The notes below the pieces were generated by a model, which saw nothing but the letters and a program-made list of their open reading frames with translations, was not told the DNA's origin and did no database searches. Made by a program: the position numbers and the translations under genes. 64,000 nucleotides of DNA, from positions 124,001-188,000 of the forward strand of contig NZ_JACEZS010000012.1 of assembly GCF_014042365.1 (NCBI RefSeq). The letters are read 5' to 3'. Of the stretch, positions 55,566 through 63,252 are shown in pieces; positions within the stretch are counted from its first letter, which is position 1, and each line of letters opens with the position of its first letter. This DNA is from Rugamonas fusca. Its GTDB lineage: Bacteria > Pseudomonadota > Gammaproteobacteria > Burkholderiales > Burkholderiaceae_D.

Positions 55566-56636
55566 ATGAGCAAGACCCTGCGCCGTTCCCAGACCTGGTT
55601 CCAGCGTGCCTTGTGGCTGGTCGCTTTCGTGTTCGCCTGGTTCCTGATCGGCCTCGGTGGCAAGCTCATCAACAATCTCGGCGGCGCCGAGCCCATGCCG
55701 TCGCTGGAACAGTTCATCGACGCCGGCCAGGCGACACAGGTGCGCGCGCAGCAGGAGCGTGCCGACCAGGTGATCGCGGCGGCCAACGACGCGCTGGCCC
55801 AGGCCCGCCAGCAGCACCAGGTGGCGCAAGCGAACACGCGCGCGGCGGCCGAGACGTTCCAGAACTGGCTGGCCACACGCCATGCCACGGCCCGCCCGGA
55901 CCAGGACCCGGACCTGATCGCCCGCACGCGCGAACTGGATCAATTCAAGGCGGTCGAGCGGCAGGCGCTGTCGGCCGTGCAGCAACAGCAGCAGGTGCTG
56001 CTGGACGCGCAACAGCAGCGCCAGCACGCCAACCTGCGGCGTCAGGAACTGGAAAAGCCGGCGCTGGACGCGCTGGAACGGGCCATGCAGCGGCGCGAAC
56101 TGCACATCTTCCTGTACCGCCTGATGCTGACGGCGCCACTGCTGGCCGTGGCCGGATGGCTGTACGCAAAGCAGCGCAAGAGCGCCTATTGGCCTTTCGT
56201 GTGGGGTTTCATCTTCTTCGCCGGCTTCGCCTTCTTCGTCGAACTGGTGCCCTACCTGCCCAGCTACGGCGGCTATGTGCGTTACCTGGTGGGGATCTTG
56301 CTGACGGTCGTGATCGGGCGCCAGGCCATCGTCGGCCTGCAGCGCTACCTGGCCCGCCAGCAGCAACAGGAAGCGTTGCCGGAAACGGAGCGCCGCGCCA
56401 CGCTCAACTACGAGCTGGCCTTGAAGCGGCTCGGCCATGGCTTGTGCCCCGGTTGCGAACGCAGCGTGGACCTGAAGGACACGACGCTGGACTATTGCCC
56501 CCACTGCGGCATCGGCCTGTTCGACCATTGCGGGCGATGCAAGGTGCGCAAGAACGCCTTCCTCAACTTCTGCCAGCTGTGCGGCACACCAGCCCGGCCC
56601 CATACGGCGGACGCCCGGGACCAGGCCCGGCCATGA
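55566..56636 (+). CDS. Membrane protein with C-terminal double zinc ribbon
   Basis: A 356-aa protein with an N-terminal membrane helix (LWLVAFVFAWFLIGLGG), a long coiled-coil region (about 45-170), three further membrane helices (about 178-275) and a cytoplasmic C-terminal zinc ribbon with CPGC, CPHC, CGRC and CQLC pairs. I do not recognise the family. GGAG lies 7 nt before the ATG. It could be an envelope stress or assembly factor, but there is no evidence beyond its layout. Confidence 0.8.
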   Translation: MSKTLRRSQTWFQRALWLVAFVFAWFLIGLGGKLINNLGGAEPMPSLEQFIDAGQATQVRAQQERADQVIAAANDALAQARQQHQVAQANTRAAAETFQNWLATRHATARPDQDPDLIARTRELDQFKAVERQALSAVQQQQQVLLDAQQQRQHANLRRQELEKPALDALERAMQRRELHIFLYRLMLTAPLLAVAGWLYAKQRKSAYWPFVWGFIFFAGFAFFVELVPYLPSYGGYVRYLVGILLTVVIGRQAIVGLQRYLARQQQQEALPETERRATLNYELALKRLGHGLCPGCERSVDLKDTTLDYCPHCGIGLFDHCGRCKVRKNAFLNFCQLCGTPARPHTADARDQARP

Positions 56637-56770
56637 ACATTGCATCACGCAAGCAAGTGTCGTTTAAATGATGCAAATGTGACAGGATTAATTCGGCAAC
56701 GTTACTTTTTGAATCATGACGTAGTAAAATGACAGCCTCGCTCACCCGCGTACCCGCCAACGAGGCCGAC

Positions 56771-56962
56771 ATGGACAACGCACACCCGCCCCGCCGCAAT
56801 ACCGAAATGGCCAGCATCGTGGACCAGGCCATCGCGCTCGACGCGCGCTTGGGCGCGGCCAACGCCTGGGTCTACATGGCATCGGCGCAGGTGCCGCTGC
56901 CGGTAGTCAAGCGGGTGCTGGGCATGCCAGCCCAGCGCCGCAGCGCCAACCGCATAAACTGA
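56771..56962 (+). CDS. Small conserved-looking 63-aa protein
   Basis: The frame MDNAHPPRRNTEMASIVDQA... continues through IALDARLGAANAWVYMASAQ and VPLPVVKRVLGMPAQRR. It is Ala-rich, helical and without a membrane segment. GAGG 6 nt before the ATG at 56771 supports this start; the ATG at 56729 overlaps a TAAAAT box. Its codon use looks coding and the sequence reads like a short DNA-interacting or regulatory protein, but I cannot assign it. Confidence 0.55.
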   Translation: MDNAHPPRRNTEMASIVDQAIALDARLGAANAWVYMASAQVPLPVVKRVLGMPAQRRSANRIN

Positions 56963-56974
56963 ATCACCGCCAAG

Positions 56975-57487
56975 TCACTGTCCCGCCGTCGGCTGCTGGT
57001 CGTAGATGCGCGACGATGGCGCGCTGGGCGCCGTGCGGCCCCAGAAATACGACACCGTCATCAGGAACGCCAGCAGCGCCAGGCCCTGCGTGTACACCAG
57101 CGGGAAATGGCGCATCTCCAGCACGTGCGTGCGCGTAAACACCTCGTGGATCAAGGCCGCCACCAGCTGGTAATAGCTGAACAGCATGGCGCTCAGGTGG
57201 ATGCGCAGCCAATACCGGCGCGGCGCCTGCAGGCAGGCGCCGCCGAAGGCCAGGGCCAGGCAAGCGAGGGACAGCAGCGCGAACCCGTGGAACAGGTGGA
57301 AAGCGGCGATCTTGTGGATGCCCAGCGCGCTCAGGTTGGCCACGGCCGCGCCGTACAGGTAGTGGCGTCCGGCCCGCTTGTGCGCCCGGTCGCCCTTGGG
57401 CTCGGACAGCACCAGTGCACCCGCGACCAGCGCGTACAGGGACGCCAGCGTGTGCAGCCAACCGATCGCGCTCAAGTGTAAAGCCAT
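56975..57487 (-). CDS. DUF2306-like integral membrane protein
   Basis: A 170-aa protein with four or five hydrophobic helices, including LSAIGWLHTLASLYALVAGALVL, FHLFHGFALLSLACLALAFG, MLFSYYQLVAALIHEVF and VYTQGLALLAFLMTVSYF. Conserved His residues (HKRAGRHYLYG, IHKIAAFH) recall haem-binding or DUF2306-type proteins. The start is the ATG at 57487. It is convergent with the small protein gene. Function unknown. Confidence 0.7.
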   Translation of the reverse strand: MALHLSAIGWLHTLASLYALVAGALVLSEPKGDRAHKRAGRHYLYGAAVANLSALGIHKIAAFHLFHGFALLSLACLALAFGGACLQAPRRYWLRIHLSAMLFSYYQLVAALIHEVFTRTHVLEMRHFPLVYTQGLALLAFLMTVSYFWGRTAPSAPSSRIYDQQPTAGQ

Positions 57488-57798
57488 ACCACCCGTCTCC
57501 TTCGCCTTGTCTCCACGCCGCCGCGTCACGTTCCCTGCCGCCAGGCGCCGAATGTTTCAACCAGATTAACGCCAGCCGGCGCCGTTGTATAGCACAGCCT
57601 GCCTCGCCACCCTGGGCAGCTGTTGCTTGAGAGATACAGCGCGACGGGGCCCTGCCGGCGCCGCGCAAGCCATGTGTAACAGCCGTGTAACACCGCTGAG
57701 CATGCCCGGCAATCTGGTATATATTTTTCCTCAAGCAATCACCCCGACGCTGTCACGCAGTCCCCGCAATCAAGTTTCCCGCTCGATGAGGACCAGCC
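57488..57798. other. Divergent intergenic region before the DUF1800 gene
   Basis: This 311-bp stretch has no protein-like reading frame. It contains an exact 9-base direct repeat (GTGTAACA with CC/CG flanks at 57674-57684 and 57685-57695), an extended -10-like box (57715-57723) and an AT-rich stretch at 57717-57730. It presumably carries both upstream control regions. Confidence 0.6.
57715..57723 (+). promoter_or_regulatory. Extended -10-like promoter element
   Basis: TGGTATATA provides the TGn extension and a TATATA hexamer; a weak -35 (CTGAGC) lies about 16 bp upstream. Transcription would start near 57730, about 70 nt before the DUF1800 gene. Confidence 0.35.
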
Positions 57799-59514
57799 AT
57801 GCCCGCTCCCACGTCCGCACCACCCGCACCATCGGCGCCGCCGGCCGCGGCCAACGCCGGCGCCTATGCCACCACCGCCCTGACGGCCGCTACCCTGCTG
57901 GCGGCCTGTGGCGGCGCCAGCCCCGGCGCGCCCGACAGCCCCAGCCCCCGCCCCAGCGTGCTGGGCACCGTGATCCGGGCCGACGCCATCAGCGACGCCG
58001 ACGCGGCCCGCTTCCTGGCCCAGGCCGCCATGGGCAGCGAGCGCGCGCAGATCGCCGCCGTCCAGCAACTCGGCTATGAAGGCTGGCTGGAGGCCCAGTT
58101 CGCCCTGCCCGCCTCCGGCACGCGCTGGGACTGGCTGGTGGCCAAGGGCTACAACGCCAGCACCTATAAGAATTCGGAAGCGGGGTTCGACGCGGCCGCC
58201 TGGCGCAAACTGATCAGCTCGCCCGACACGCTGCGCCAGCGCGTCACGCTGGCCCTGTCCGAAATCATCGTGGTCGCCATCGACGGCCTGGTGGGCCTGG
58301 GCTGGCGCGCCTTCTCGGCCGCCGCCTGGCTGGACCTGCTCGAAGCGCACGCCTTCGGCAATTACCGCGCGCTGCTGGGCGCCGTGTCCACCAGCGTGGC
58401 CATGGGCCAGTTCCTCACCTTCCGTGGCAACAGCAAGGCCAATCCGGCCACGGGCTCCCACCCGGACGAGAACTACGCGCGCGAGCTGATGCAGTTGTTC
58501 ACCATTGGCCTGGTCCAGCTGAACGGCGACGGCACGCCCCGGCTGGCCGGCGGCGCGCCCATCTACACCTACGGGCCCGATGACGTGAGCGGGCTGGCGC
58601 GCATCTTCACAGGCTGGGACGTGGACCTGGCCGGCACCACGACGGCCAGCCCGGACTTCATCCGCCGCCCGATGCGCCAGTACCCAGCCCGCCACGAGAC
58701 GGGCGCTGCCACCTTCCTCGGTCACACGGTGCCGTCCGGCCTGGGCGGCGCCGATGCGCTGCAGGCCGCGCTCGACATCATCTACGCCCATCCCAACGTG
58801 GCGCCCTTCATCGGCCGCCAGCTGATCCAGCGCCTCGTCACCAGCAACCCCAGCCGCGCCTACGTGGCACGGGTGGCGGCCGCGTTCAATGACGACGGCC
58901 AGCACGTGCGCGGCAACCTGCGGGCCGTGCTCAAGGCCGTGTTGCTCGATCCCGAAGCGCGGGCCAGTGGGTCCGGCGCCACTGCGGGCGAAGGCAAGCT
59001 GCGCGAGCCCATAGTGCGCTTCACCGGCTGGGCGCGCGCCGGCAAGGCCAGCTCGGCCACCGACAGCTGGGGCATCGGCAATACCAGCAACCCGGCCACC
59101 CGGCTCGGCCAGAGTCCGCTGCGCTCGCCCACCGTATTCAACTTCTTCCGGCCCGGCTATGTGCCGCCCAACAGCGGCATCGCCGCCGCCGGCCTGGTGG
59201 CGCCGGAGTTCCAGATCGCCAATGAGTCGTCCGTGGTCGGTTACCTCAATTTCATGCAACGGGTGGTGGCCGTGGGGGTGGGCGACGTGCTGCCCGACTA
59301 CAGCGCCTGGCTGCCGCTGGCCGACGACGCGCCGGCCCTGCTGGCCGAACTGAACACGGTACTGGCCGCCGGGCAGATCGGCAGCGCCACCCAAACGCTG
59401 ATGCTCGGTGCGCTCAACGCCATGCCGTCCGGCAGCGACGCGCGGCGCCTGAACCGCGTGCGCACGGCCATGCTGCTGGTGCTGGCCGCGCCCGAGTTCC
59501 TGGTACTGAAATAG
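57799..59514 (+). CDS. DUF1800 protein (secreted partner of DUF1501)
   Basis: A 571-aa protein with a lipobox-like LAAC at residue 37 but an N-terminus without basic residues, so export is uncertain. DUF1800 motifs include ADAARFLAQAAMGSERAQI, HPDENYARELMQLFTIGLVQ, ARIFTGWDVD and FLGHTVPSGLGGADALQAAL. The pairing with a downstream DUF1501 gene is recurrent in bacteria and its biochemistry is unknown. GAGGA 7 nt before ATG supports the start; an upstream in-frame stop excludes a longer form. 9 bp separate the two genes. Confidence 0.88.
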   Translation: MPAPTSAPPAPSAPPAAANAGAYATTALTAATLLAACGGASPGAPDSPSPRPSVLGTVIRADAISDADAARFLAQAAMGSERAQIAAVQQLGYEGWLEAQFALPASGTRWDWLVAKGYNASTYKNSEAGFDAAAWRKLISSPDTLRQRVTLALSEIIVVAIDGLVGLGWRAFSAAAWLDLLEAHAFGNYRALLGAVSTSVAMGQFLTFRGNSKANPATGSHPDENYARELMQLFTIGLVQLNGDGTPRLAGGAPIYTYGPDDVSGLARIFTGWDVDLAGTTTASPDFIRRPMRQYPARHETGAATFLGHTVPSGLGGADALQAALDIIYAHPNVAPFIGRQLIQRLVTSNPSRAYVARVAAAFNDDGQHVRGNLRAVLKAVLLDPEARASGSGATAGEGKLREPIVRFTGWARAGKASSATDSWGIGNTSNPATRLGQSPLRSPTVFNFFRPGYVPPNSGIAAAGLVAPEFQIANESSVVGYLNFMQRVVAVGVGDVLPDYSAWLPLADDAPALLAELNTVLAAGQIGSATQTLMLGALNAMPSGSDARRLNRVRTAMLLVLAAPEFLVLK

Positions 59515-59523
59515 GAGGCCGAC

Positions 59524-60924
59524 ATGAGCCGCGATCCCACCCTCAACGCATCCCGCCGCGCCTTTTTGCAACGGGCCTCGGCCCTGTCCGTGGCTGGCGC
59601 CGCCACGCCGTGGCTGCTGAACCTGGCCGCCATGGCCGAGGCGGCCGCCGCCACCGCCAGCGACTACAAGGCCATCGTTTGCGTGTTCCTGTACGGCGGC
59701 AACGACTACGGCAACACGCTGGTGCCATATGACAGCGCCAACTACAACGCCTATTACAACCTGCGCCCTGGCCTGGCCTACGGCCGCGCCAGCCTCGATG
59801 GCACAGTGCTGGCGCCGGTGACCACACCCGTGGACGCGGGCGGCTTCCCGCGCCAGTACGCGCTGGCGCCGGAACTGGCGCCACTGCTGCCGCTGTTCAA
59901 TGCGGGCCAGCTGGGCGTGCTGCTCAACGTGGGCACGCTGGTGCAACCGACCACCAAGCTGCAATACAGCAACAAGAGCGTGCCGCTGCCACCCAAGCTG
60001 TTCTCGCACAACGACCAGCAATCGTTCTGGCAATCGTCGGCGCCCGAAGGGGCCATGTCGGGCTGGGGCGGACGCATGGGCGACTTGTTCGTATCGGGCA
60101 ATGGCAATGCGACCTTCACCTGCGTCAACGTGTCGGGTAACGCCGTGTTCATGTCCGGCAATACGGCGGTGCAATACCAGATCACGGCCGACGGCCCGGT
60201 GCCGCTGAACGCCCTGCAAAAACCGCTGTACGGATCGGCGGCCGCCAGCACGGCGCTGCAAGCGCTGGTGACCCAGCCCGGCGTGCACCTGTTCGAGCAG
60301 GAATACACGCGCGTGACGCGGCGCGCACTGGACGCCAACAGCGTGCTCAGCGCGGCGTTGGCCAGCGGGCCGGCGATCAGCACGCCCTTCCCCGCCAGCA
60401 ATGACCTGGCCAGCCAGTTGCACATGGTGGCCAGGATGATCGCCAGCGCCGGCGCGATCGGCGCGCGGCGCCAGGTGTTCTTCGTCTCGCTGGGCGGCTT
60501 CGACAACCACGACGGCCTGAACACGGTCCATCCGGGGCTGCTCACCAGCGTGGCCGAGGCCATGGCCGCCTTCCACGCCGCGACGGTGGAGCTGGGCGTG
60601 GCCGCCAGCGTGACGTCGTTTACGGCGTCCGACTTCGGCCGCACGCTGACGGTCAACAACGACGGTTCGGACCACGGCTGGGGCAGCATGCACTTCGTGC
60701 TCGGCGGCGCCGTCCATGGCCAGCGCTACTATGGCGTGCCGCCGGCCGTGGCCAGCGACGGGCCGGACGACGTGGGCCAGGGCCGCCTGCTGCCCACCAC
60801 TTCGGTTGACCAGTACGCGGCCACGCTGGGCAGCTGGATGGGGGTGAGCGACAGTGATCTGCTCACCGTGCTGCCCAACCTGCGAAATTACCAGCCATCG
60901 ACGCGCAAGCTGGGCTTCGTCTGA
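59524..60924 (+). CDS. DUF1501 protein with Tat signal (sulfatase-like fold)
   Basis: A 466-aa protein. The twin-arginine motif SRRAFLQ is followed by a hydrophobic segment and AMAEAAAA cleavage region, so it should be exported folded. DUF1501 motifs include VCVFLYGGNDYGNTLVP, GVLLNVGTL, SHNDQQSFWQS, FVSLGGFDNHDGL and FTASDFGRTLTVNNDGSDHG, with His and Asp residues at a probable metal site. It follows DUF1800 with AGGAGG before its ATG. Reaction unknown; the fold resembles alkaline phosphatase/sulfatase proteins. Confidence 0.9.
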   Translation: MSRDPTLNASRRAFLQRASALSVAGAATPWLLNLAAMAEAAAATASDYKAIVCVFLYGGNDYGNTLVPYDSANYNAYYNLRPGLAYGRASLDGTVLAPVTTPVDAGGFPRQYALAPELAPLLPLFNAGQLGVLLNVGTLVQPTTKLQYSNKSVPLPPKLFSHNDQQSFWQSSAPEGAMSGWGGRMGDLFVSGNGNATFTCVNVSGNAVFMSGNTAVQYQITADGPVPLNALQKPLYGSAAASTALQALVTQPGVHLFEQEYTRVTRRALDANSVLSAALASGPAISTPFPASNDLASQLHMVARMIASAGAIGARRQVFFVSLGGFDNHDGLNTVHPGLLTSVAEAMAAFHAATVELGVAASVTSFTASDFGRTLTVNNDGSDHGWGSMHFVLGGAVHGQRYYGVPPAVASDGPDDVGQGRLLPTTSVDQYAATLGSWMGVSDSDLLTVLPNLRNYQPSTRKLGFV

Positions 60925-60976
60925 ATCGTTTTGCATTGATCCTGGCGAAGGCGGCCGGGCCGCCAGCGCCACGGGA

Positions 60977-61636
60977 CTACTTCTGTTTGCGGCGGCGGGC
61001 CATGAAACCGAGCACACCGAAGCCAGCCAGCAGCATGGCATAGGTTTCCGGTTCCGGAACCGCGCTCACATGCTGGTCGCGGGCGAAGATGGTCAGGTTC
61101 GAGAAGCCAGGCACCTGGCCGCCGTGGTTGACCCAGTTGATGACCCAGTTGCCGGTGTTGCCCAGCGGCGAGCTGCTCAGCGCCTGATTGTCGAAGAAGA
61201 ACACACCGCTGTTATTGGACGCGTGCATGGCGAACACCAAGTCGACGGTCACCGGCTTGTTGACGGTGATGGTCCAAGTGCCTTTCTTGGCGTCACTGCC
61301 TGGCGTTTCAGTGAAATTGATTTTGTAGTTGACGCCGCCGAACGTGGCGGTGCTGGTCGCCGAGGCGACGCTGGAACCGGTGACCTTGCTCAACAGCGAC
61401 CACGGGCCGCCGGGCCACTGGCCATTGAAAGCGCTGATGTTGCCATTCGGACCTTGTTGTGGATTGGAAGTGGTAATAAGGCAGCTGTCGGCGATCTCGC
61501 CGTCCAGGGTCACGTCGTTGCGGGACGCGTTACCCACCGATACATTGGTGCAAGCCAATCCGAGTGCCATGGCGGGAGCGCCAACCGTGACCAGGCCAGC
61601 GAGGATGGAGGTGCTAAGGATTGCTTTTAATTTCAT
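60977..61636 (-). CDS. PEP-CTERM surface protein
   Basis: A 219-aa exported protein. The signal peptide is MKLKAILSTSILAGLVTVGAPAMA and the C-terminus is VPEPETYAMLLAGFGVLGFM followed by ARRRK, the exosortase sorting tag (PEP motif, membrane helix, basic tail). The body contains Ser/Thr/Asn-rich beta strands with AFNGQWPGGPWSLLSKV and FAMHASNNSGVFFFDNQALS, like other PEP-CTERM proteins. No exosortase (EpsH) is in the window. AAGGG lies 7 nt before the ATG. Confidence 0.9.
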   Translation of the reverse strand: MKLKAILSTSILAGLVTVGAPAMALGLACTNVSVGNASRNDVTLDGEIADSCLITTSNPQQGPNGNISAFNGQWPGGPWSLLSKVTGSSVASATSTATFGGVNYKINFTETPGSDAKKGTWTITVNKPVTVDLVFAMHASNNSGVFFFDNQALSSSPLGNTGNWVINWVNHGGQVPGFSNLTIFARDQHVSAVPEPETYAMLLAGFGVLGFMARRRKQK

Positions 61637-61736
61637 GGAGTTGCCCTTTTTATTGAGTGCCTTGCCAAAACCACCGGACTAAAAATTATCTGCACCAACG
61701 CGCCTCATAGTAGCGGGCACATCACGCAGCCAAAGA

Positions 61737-61758
61737 ATTCTTAATGCAATTTAAGAAT
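61737..61758. promoter_or_regulatory. AT-rich inverted repeat upstream of the PEP-CTERM gene
   Basis: ATTCTTAA and TTAAGAAT form perfect 8-bp arms around TGCAAT, about 100 bp before the start codon, in a stretch much richer in A+T than the rest of the window. It may be an operator or UP-like element. The 61637-61928 gap otherwise shows no gene. Confidence 0.4.
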
Positions 61759-61863
61759 ATTAACACATGAACAATTAACAGTAAACAACAGCAATATTAA
61801 TAGCATTTTGCCATCCAACAGCCCATGGCTTGCGCGTGCGGGGCCTGGCACGGCATGGGCAAG

Positions 61864-61895
61864 AAAAAACCCGCAGGCCGGGCAGGCGTGCGGGT
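61864..61895 (-). terminator. Intrinsic terminator of tRNA-Leu
   Basis: ACCCGCA and TGCGGGT (minus strand) form a 7-bp stem with a GC-rich loop and are followed by six T. It lies 33 bp after the tRNA 3' end. Confidence 0.75.
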
Positions 61896-61928
61896 CGCGG
61901 GACTTGCGTCGAGTTTCAGCTATGTACT

Positions 61929-62015
61929 TGGTGCCCGGAGCCGGAATCGAACCGGCACGCCCTTACGAGCGGGAGATTTTAAGTCTCCAGTGTCTACCAG
62001 TTTCACCATCCGGGC
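61929..62015 (-). tRNA. tRNA-Leu (anticodon UAA)
   Basis: An 87-nt tRNA with acceptor stem GCCCGGA/TCCGGGC, discriminator A and encoded CCA. The anticodon stem GGAGA/TCTCC encloses CTTAAAA, so the anticodon is TAA (61981-61979). The long variable arm (CGCTCGTAAGGGCG) and the D-loop GG, TpsiC loop GGTTCGAATCC fit a class II leucine tRNA. It reads UUA codons. Confidence 0.95.
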
Positions 62016-62101
62016 AGCGAGGCGAGATTCTAGCACAGGCATAGTCAAAATCACCAGTTTTCCCGCGCGGAAAGCGCCTCGAAAAGCGCGCACCCCAGGC
62101 G

Positions 62102-63199
62102 TCAGAACAGCTTGATCAAGCGGAGCTGGGTGAAATTGCCATGCTTGATGTTGCGCGACGATGTGCTCGTCATATATTGCACCGTCAACGCCGCGTCGAT
62201 GCCGGGGACCTTGGTGGTGAAGAACGCCCCCGCATCATTGGAGCGCGCGCGGCTGGCGCCGAACGGATTGTTGTCGTCGTCCTGGTATTGGCGCAAGTAG
62301 ATGCCGTGCACGCCGATCACGCCGATCGCCGTCTTGTAGCCGGCCGCCGCCTCCATGCTGACCCAGTTGCCGCTGCGCAGTTGGTTGTCCTTGTTGCGGG
62401 TGTTCAAGCCGACCGAGAACTTGCTCGCCAGGCCGATCTGCGGCGTGGGCAGCCAGGCGATCTGCAGCGCCGGGCGCAGCGTGTAGAAATTGCCCACGCC
62501 GATATGGGGACCGGGACTGGTGTCATATCTCCCCGTCGGCAGTACCACGCTGGCGCCGGCCAGCACATTGATGTGCTCGCGGTTGTACAGCCAGGCCGCC
62601 TGCAACTCCAGGTCGCCGATGCCGGTCGTCTCGCCGCTGAAGTCGGCCGCCTGGGCCGCCGGCGCGCCCTGGTACTGCTGGTTGAATTGTGCCTGCACGG
62701 CCCATTGCACCACCTCCGGGACAGCCGGGTTCCAGCGCAGTTGCGGCGTGTCCGCGCGCACGCCGATGACGTGCTTCTTTTTTGCGTACGGCAAGTCGAG
62801 GACAAAGGCCAGCCTGCCGCCGCCATAACGGTCGGTGGTGATGTAGCCCAGCGCCAGGTCGGCGCGCGTCATCGGTCCGGTGGCGTCGAAGTGCGCGGTA
62901 TTGGCGCCGTAGCCTGGATACAGGGCCGATGGCGTGGGCGCCGGCAGCGGCACCACGCCGCCGGGGATGGGCTGGGTCAGCGCCCGGCCATCGTCGCCCG
63001 TGACCTTGCTGATGTCGACCTGCGTGAAGGCGATGCCGGCGGCCCACCCGGTCTGGTCGGGCGGCGCGAACATCTCGCCTCCCAGGCTGCCGGCAAGGTT
63101 GTAGCGCGGCTCGAATGCCTCGGCGGCGATGGCGGACGTGGCCGCCAGGGTGGCGCCCGCGAACGCGGAACAGGCCACGGTTTTCTTGAATTTGTTCAT
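62102..63199 (-). CDS. Outer-membrane channel of the SphA/phenol-MetA type
   Basis: A 365-aa outer-membrane beta-barrel protein. A signal peptide (MNKFKKTVACSAFAGATLAATSAIAA) precedes a series of amphipathic strands and ends in LRLIKLF with a terminal Phe, typical of barrels recognised by the Bam complex. Motifs such as LALGYITTDRYGGGRLAFVL and GIGDLELQAAWLYN match the COG4313/MetA-pathway family that takes up hydrophobic aromatics. It lies 53 bp after the hydroxylase gene in the same direction, which suggests aromatic or related substrate uptake. Confidence 0.78.
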   Translation of the reverse strand: MNKFKKTVACSAFAGATLAATSAIAAEAFEPRYNLAGSLGGEMFAPPDQTGWAAGIAFTQVDISKVTGDDGRALTQPIPGGVVPLPAPTPSALYPGYGANTAHFDATGPMTRADLALGYITTDRYGGGRLAFVLDLPYAKKKHVIGVRADTPQLRWNPAVPEVVQWAVQAQFNQQYQGAPAAQAADFSGETTGIGDLELQAAWLYNREHINVLAGASVVLPTGRYDTSPGPHIGVGNFYTLRPALQIAWLPTPQIGLASKFSVGLNTRNKDNQLRSGNWVSMEAAAGYKTAIGVIGVHGIYLRQYQDDDNNPFGASRARSNDAGAFFTTKVPGIDAALTVQYMTSTSSRNIKHGNFTQLRLIKLF

Positions 63200-63252
63200 C
63201 TTGTCTCCTCGTTGTTAAAACATTGCGGCAGTCTGCGCTGCCTGTCGGCGGG

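Noticed and set aside
57739..61041. 1100-codon minus-strand open frame opposite DUF1800/DUF1501
   Set aside because: The sense strand carries two well-supported genes with ribosome sites and known domains; the antisense product has shadow-frame composition.
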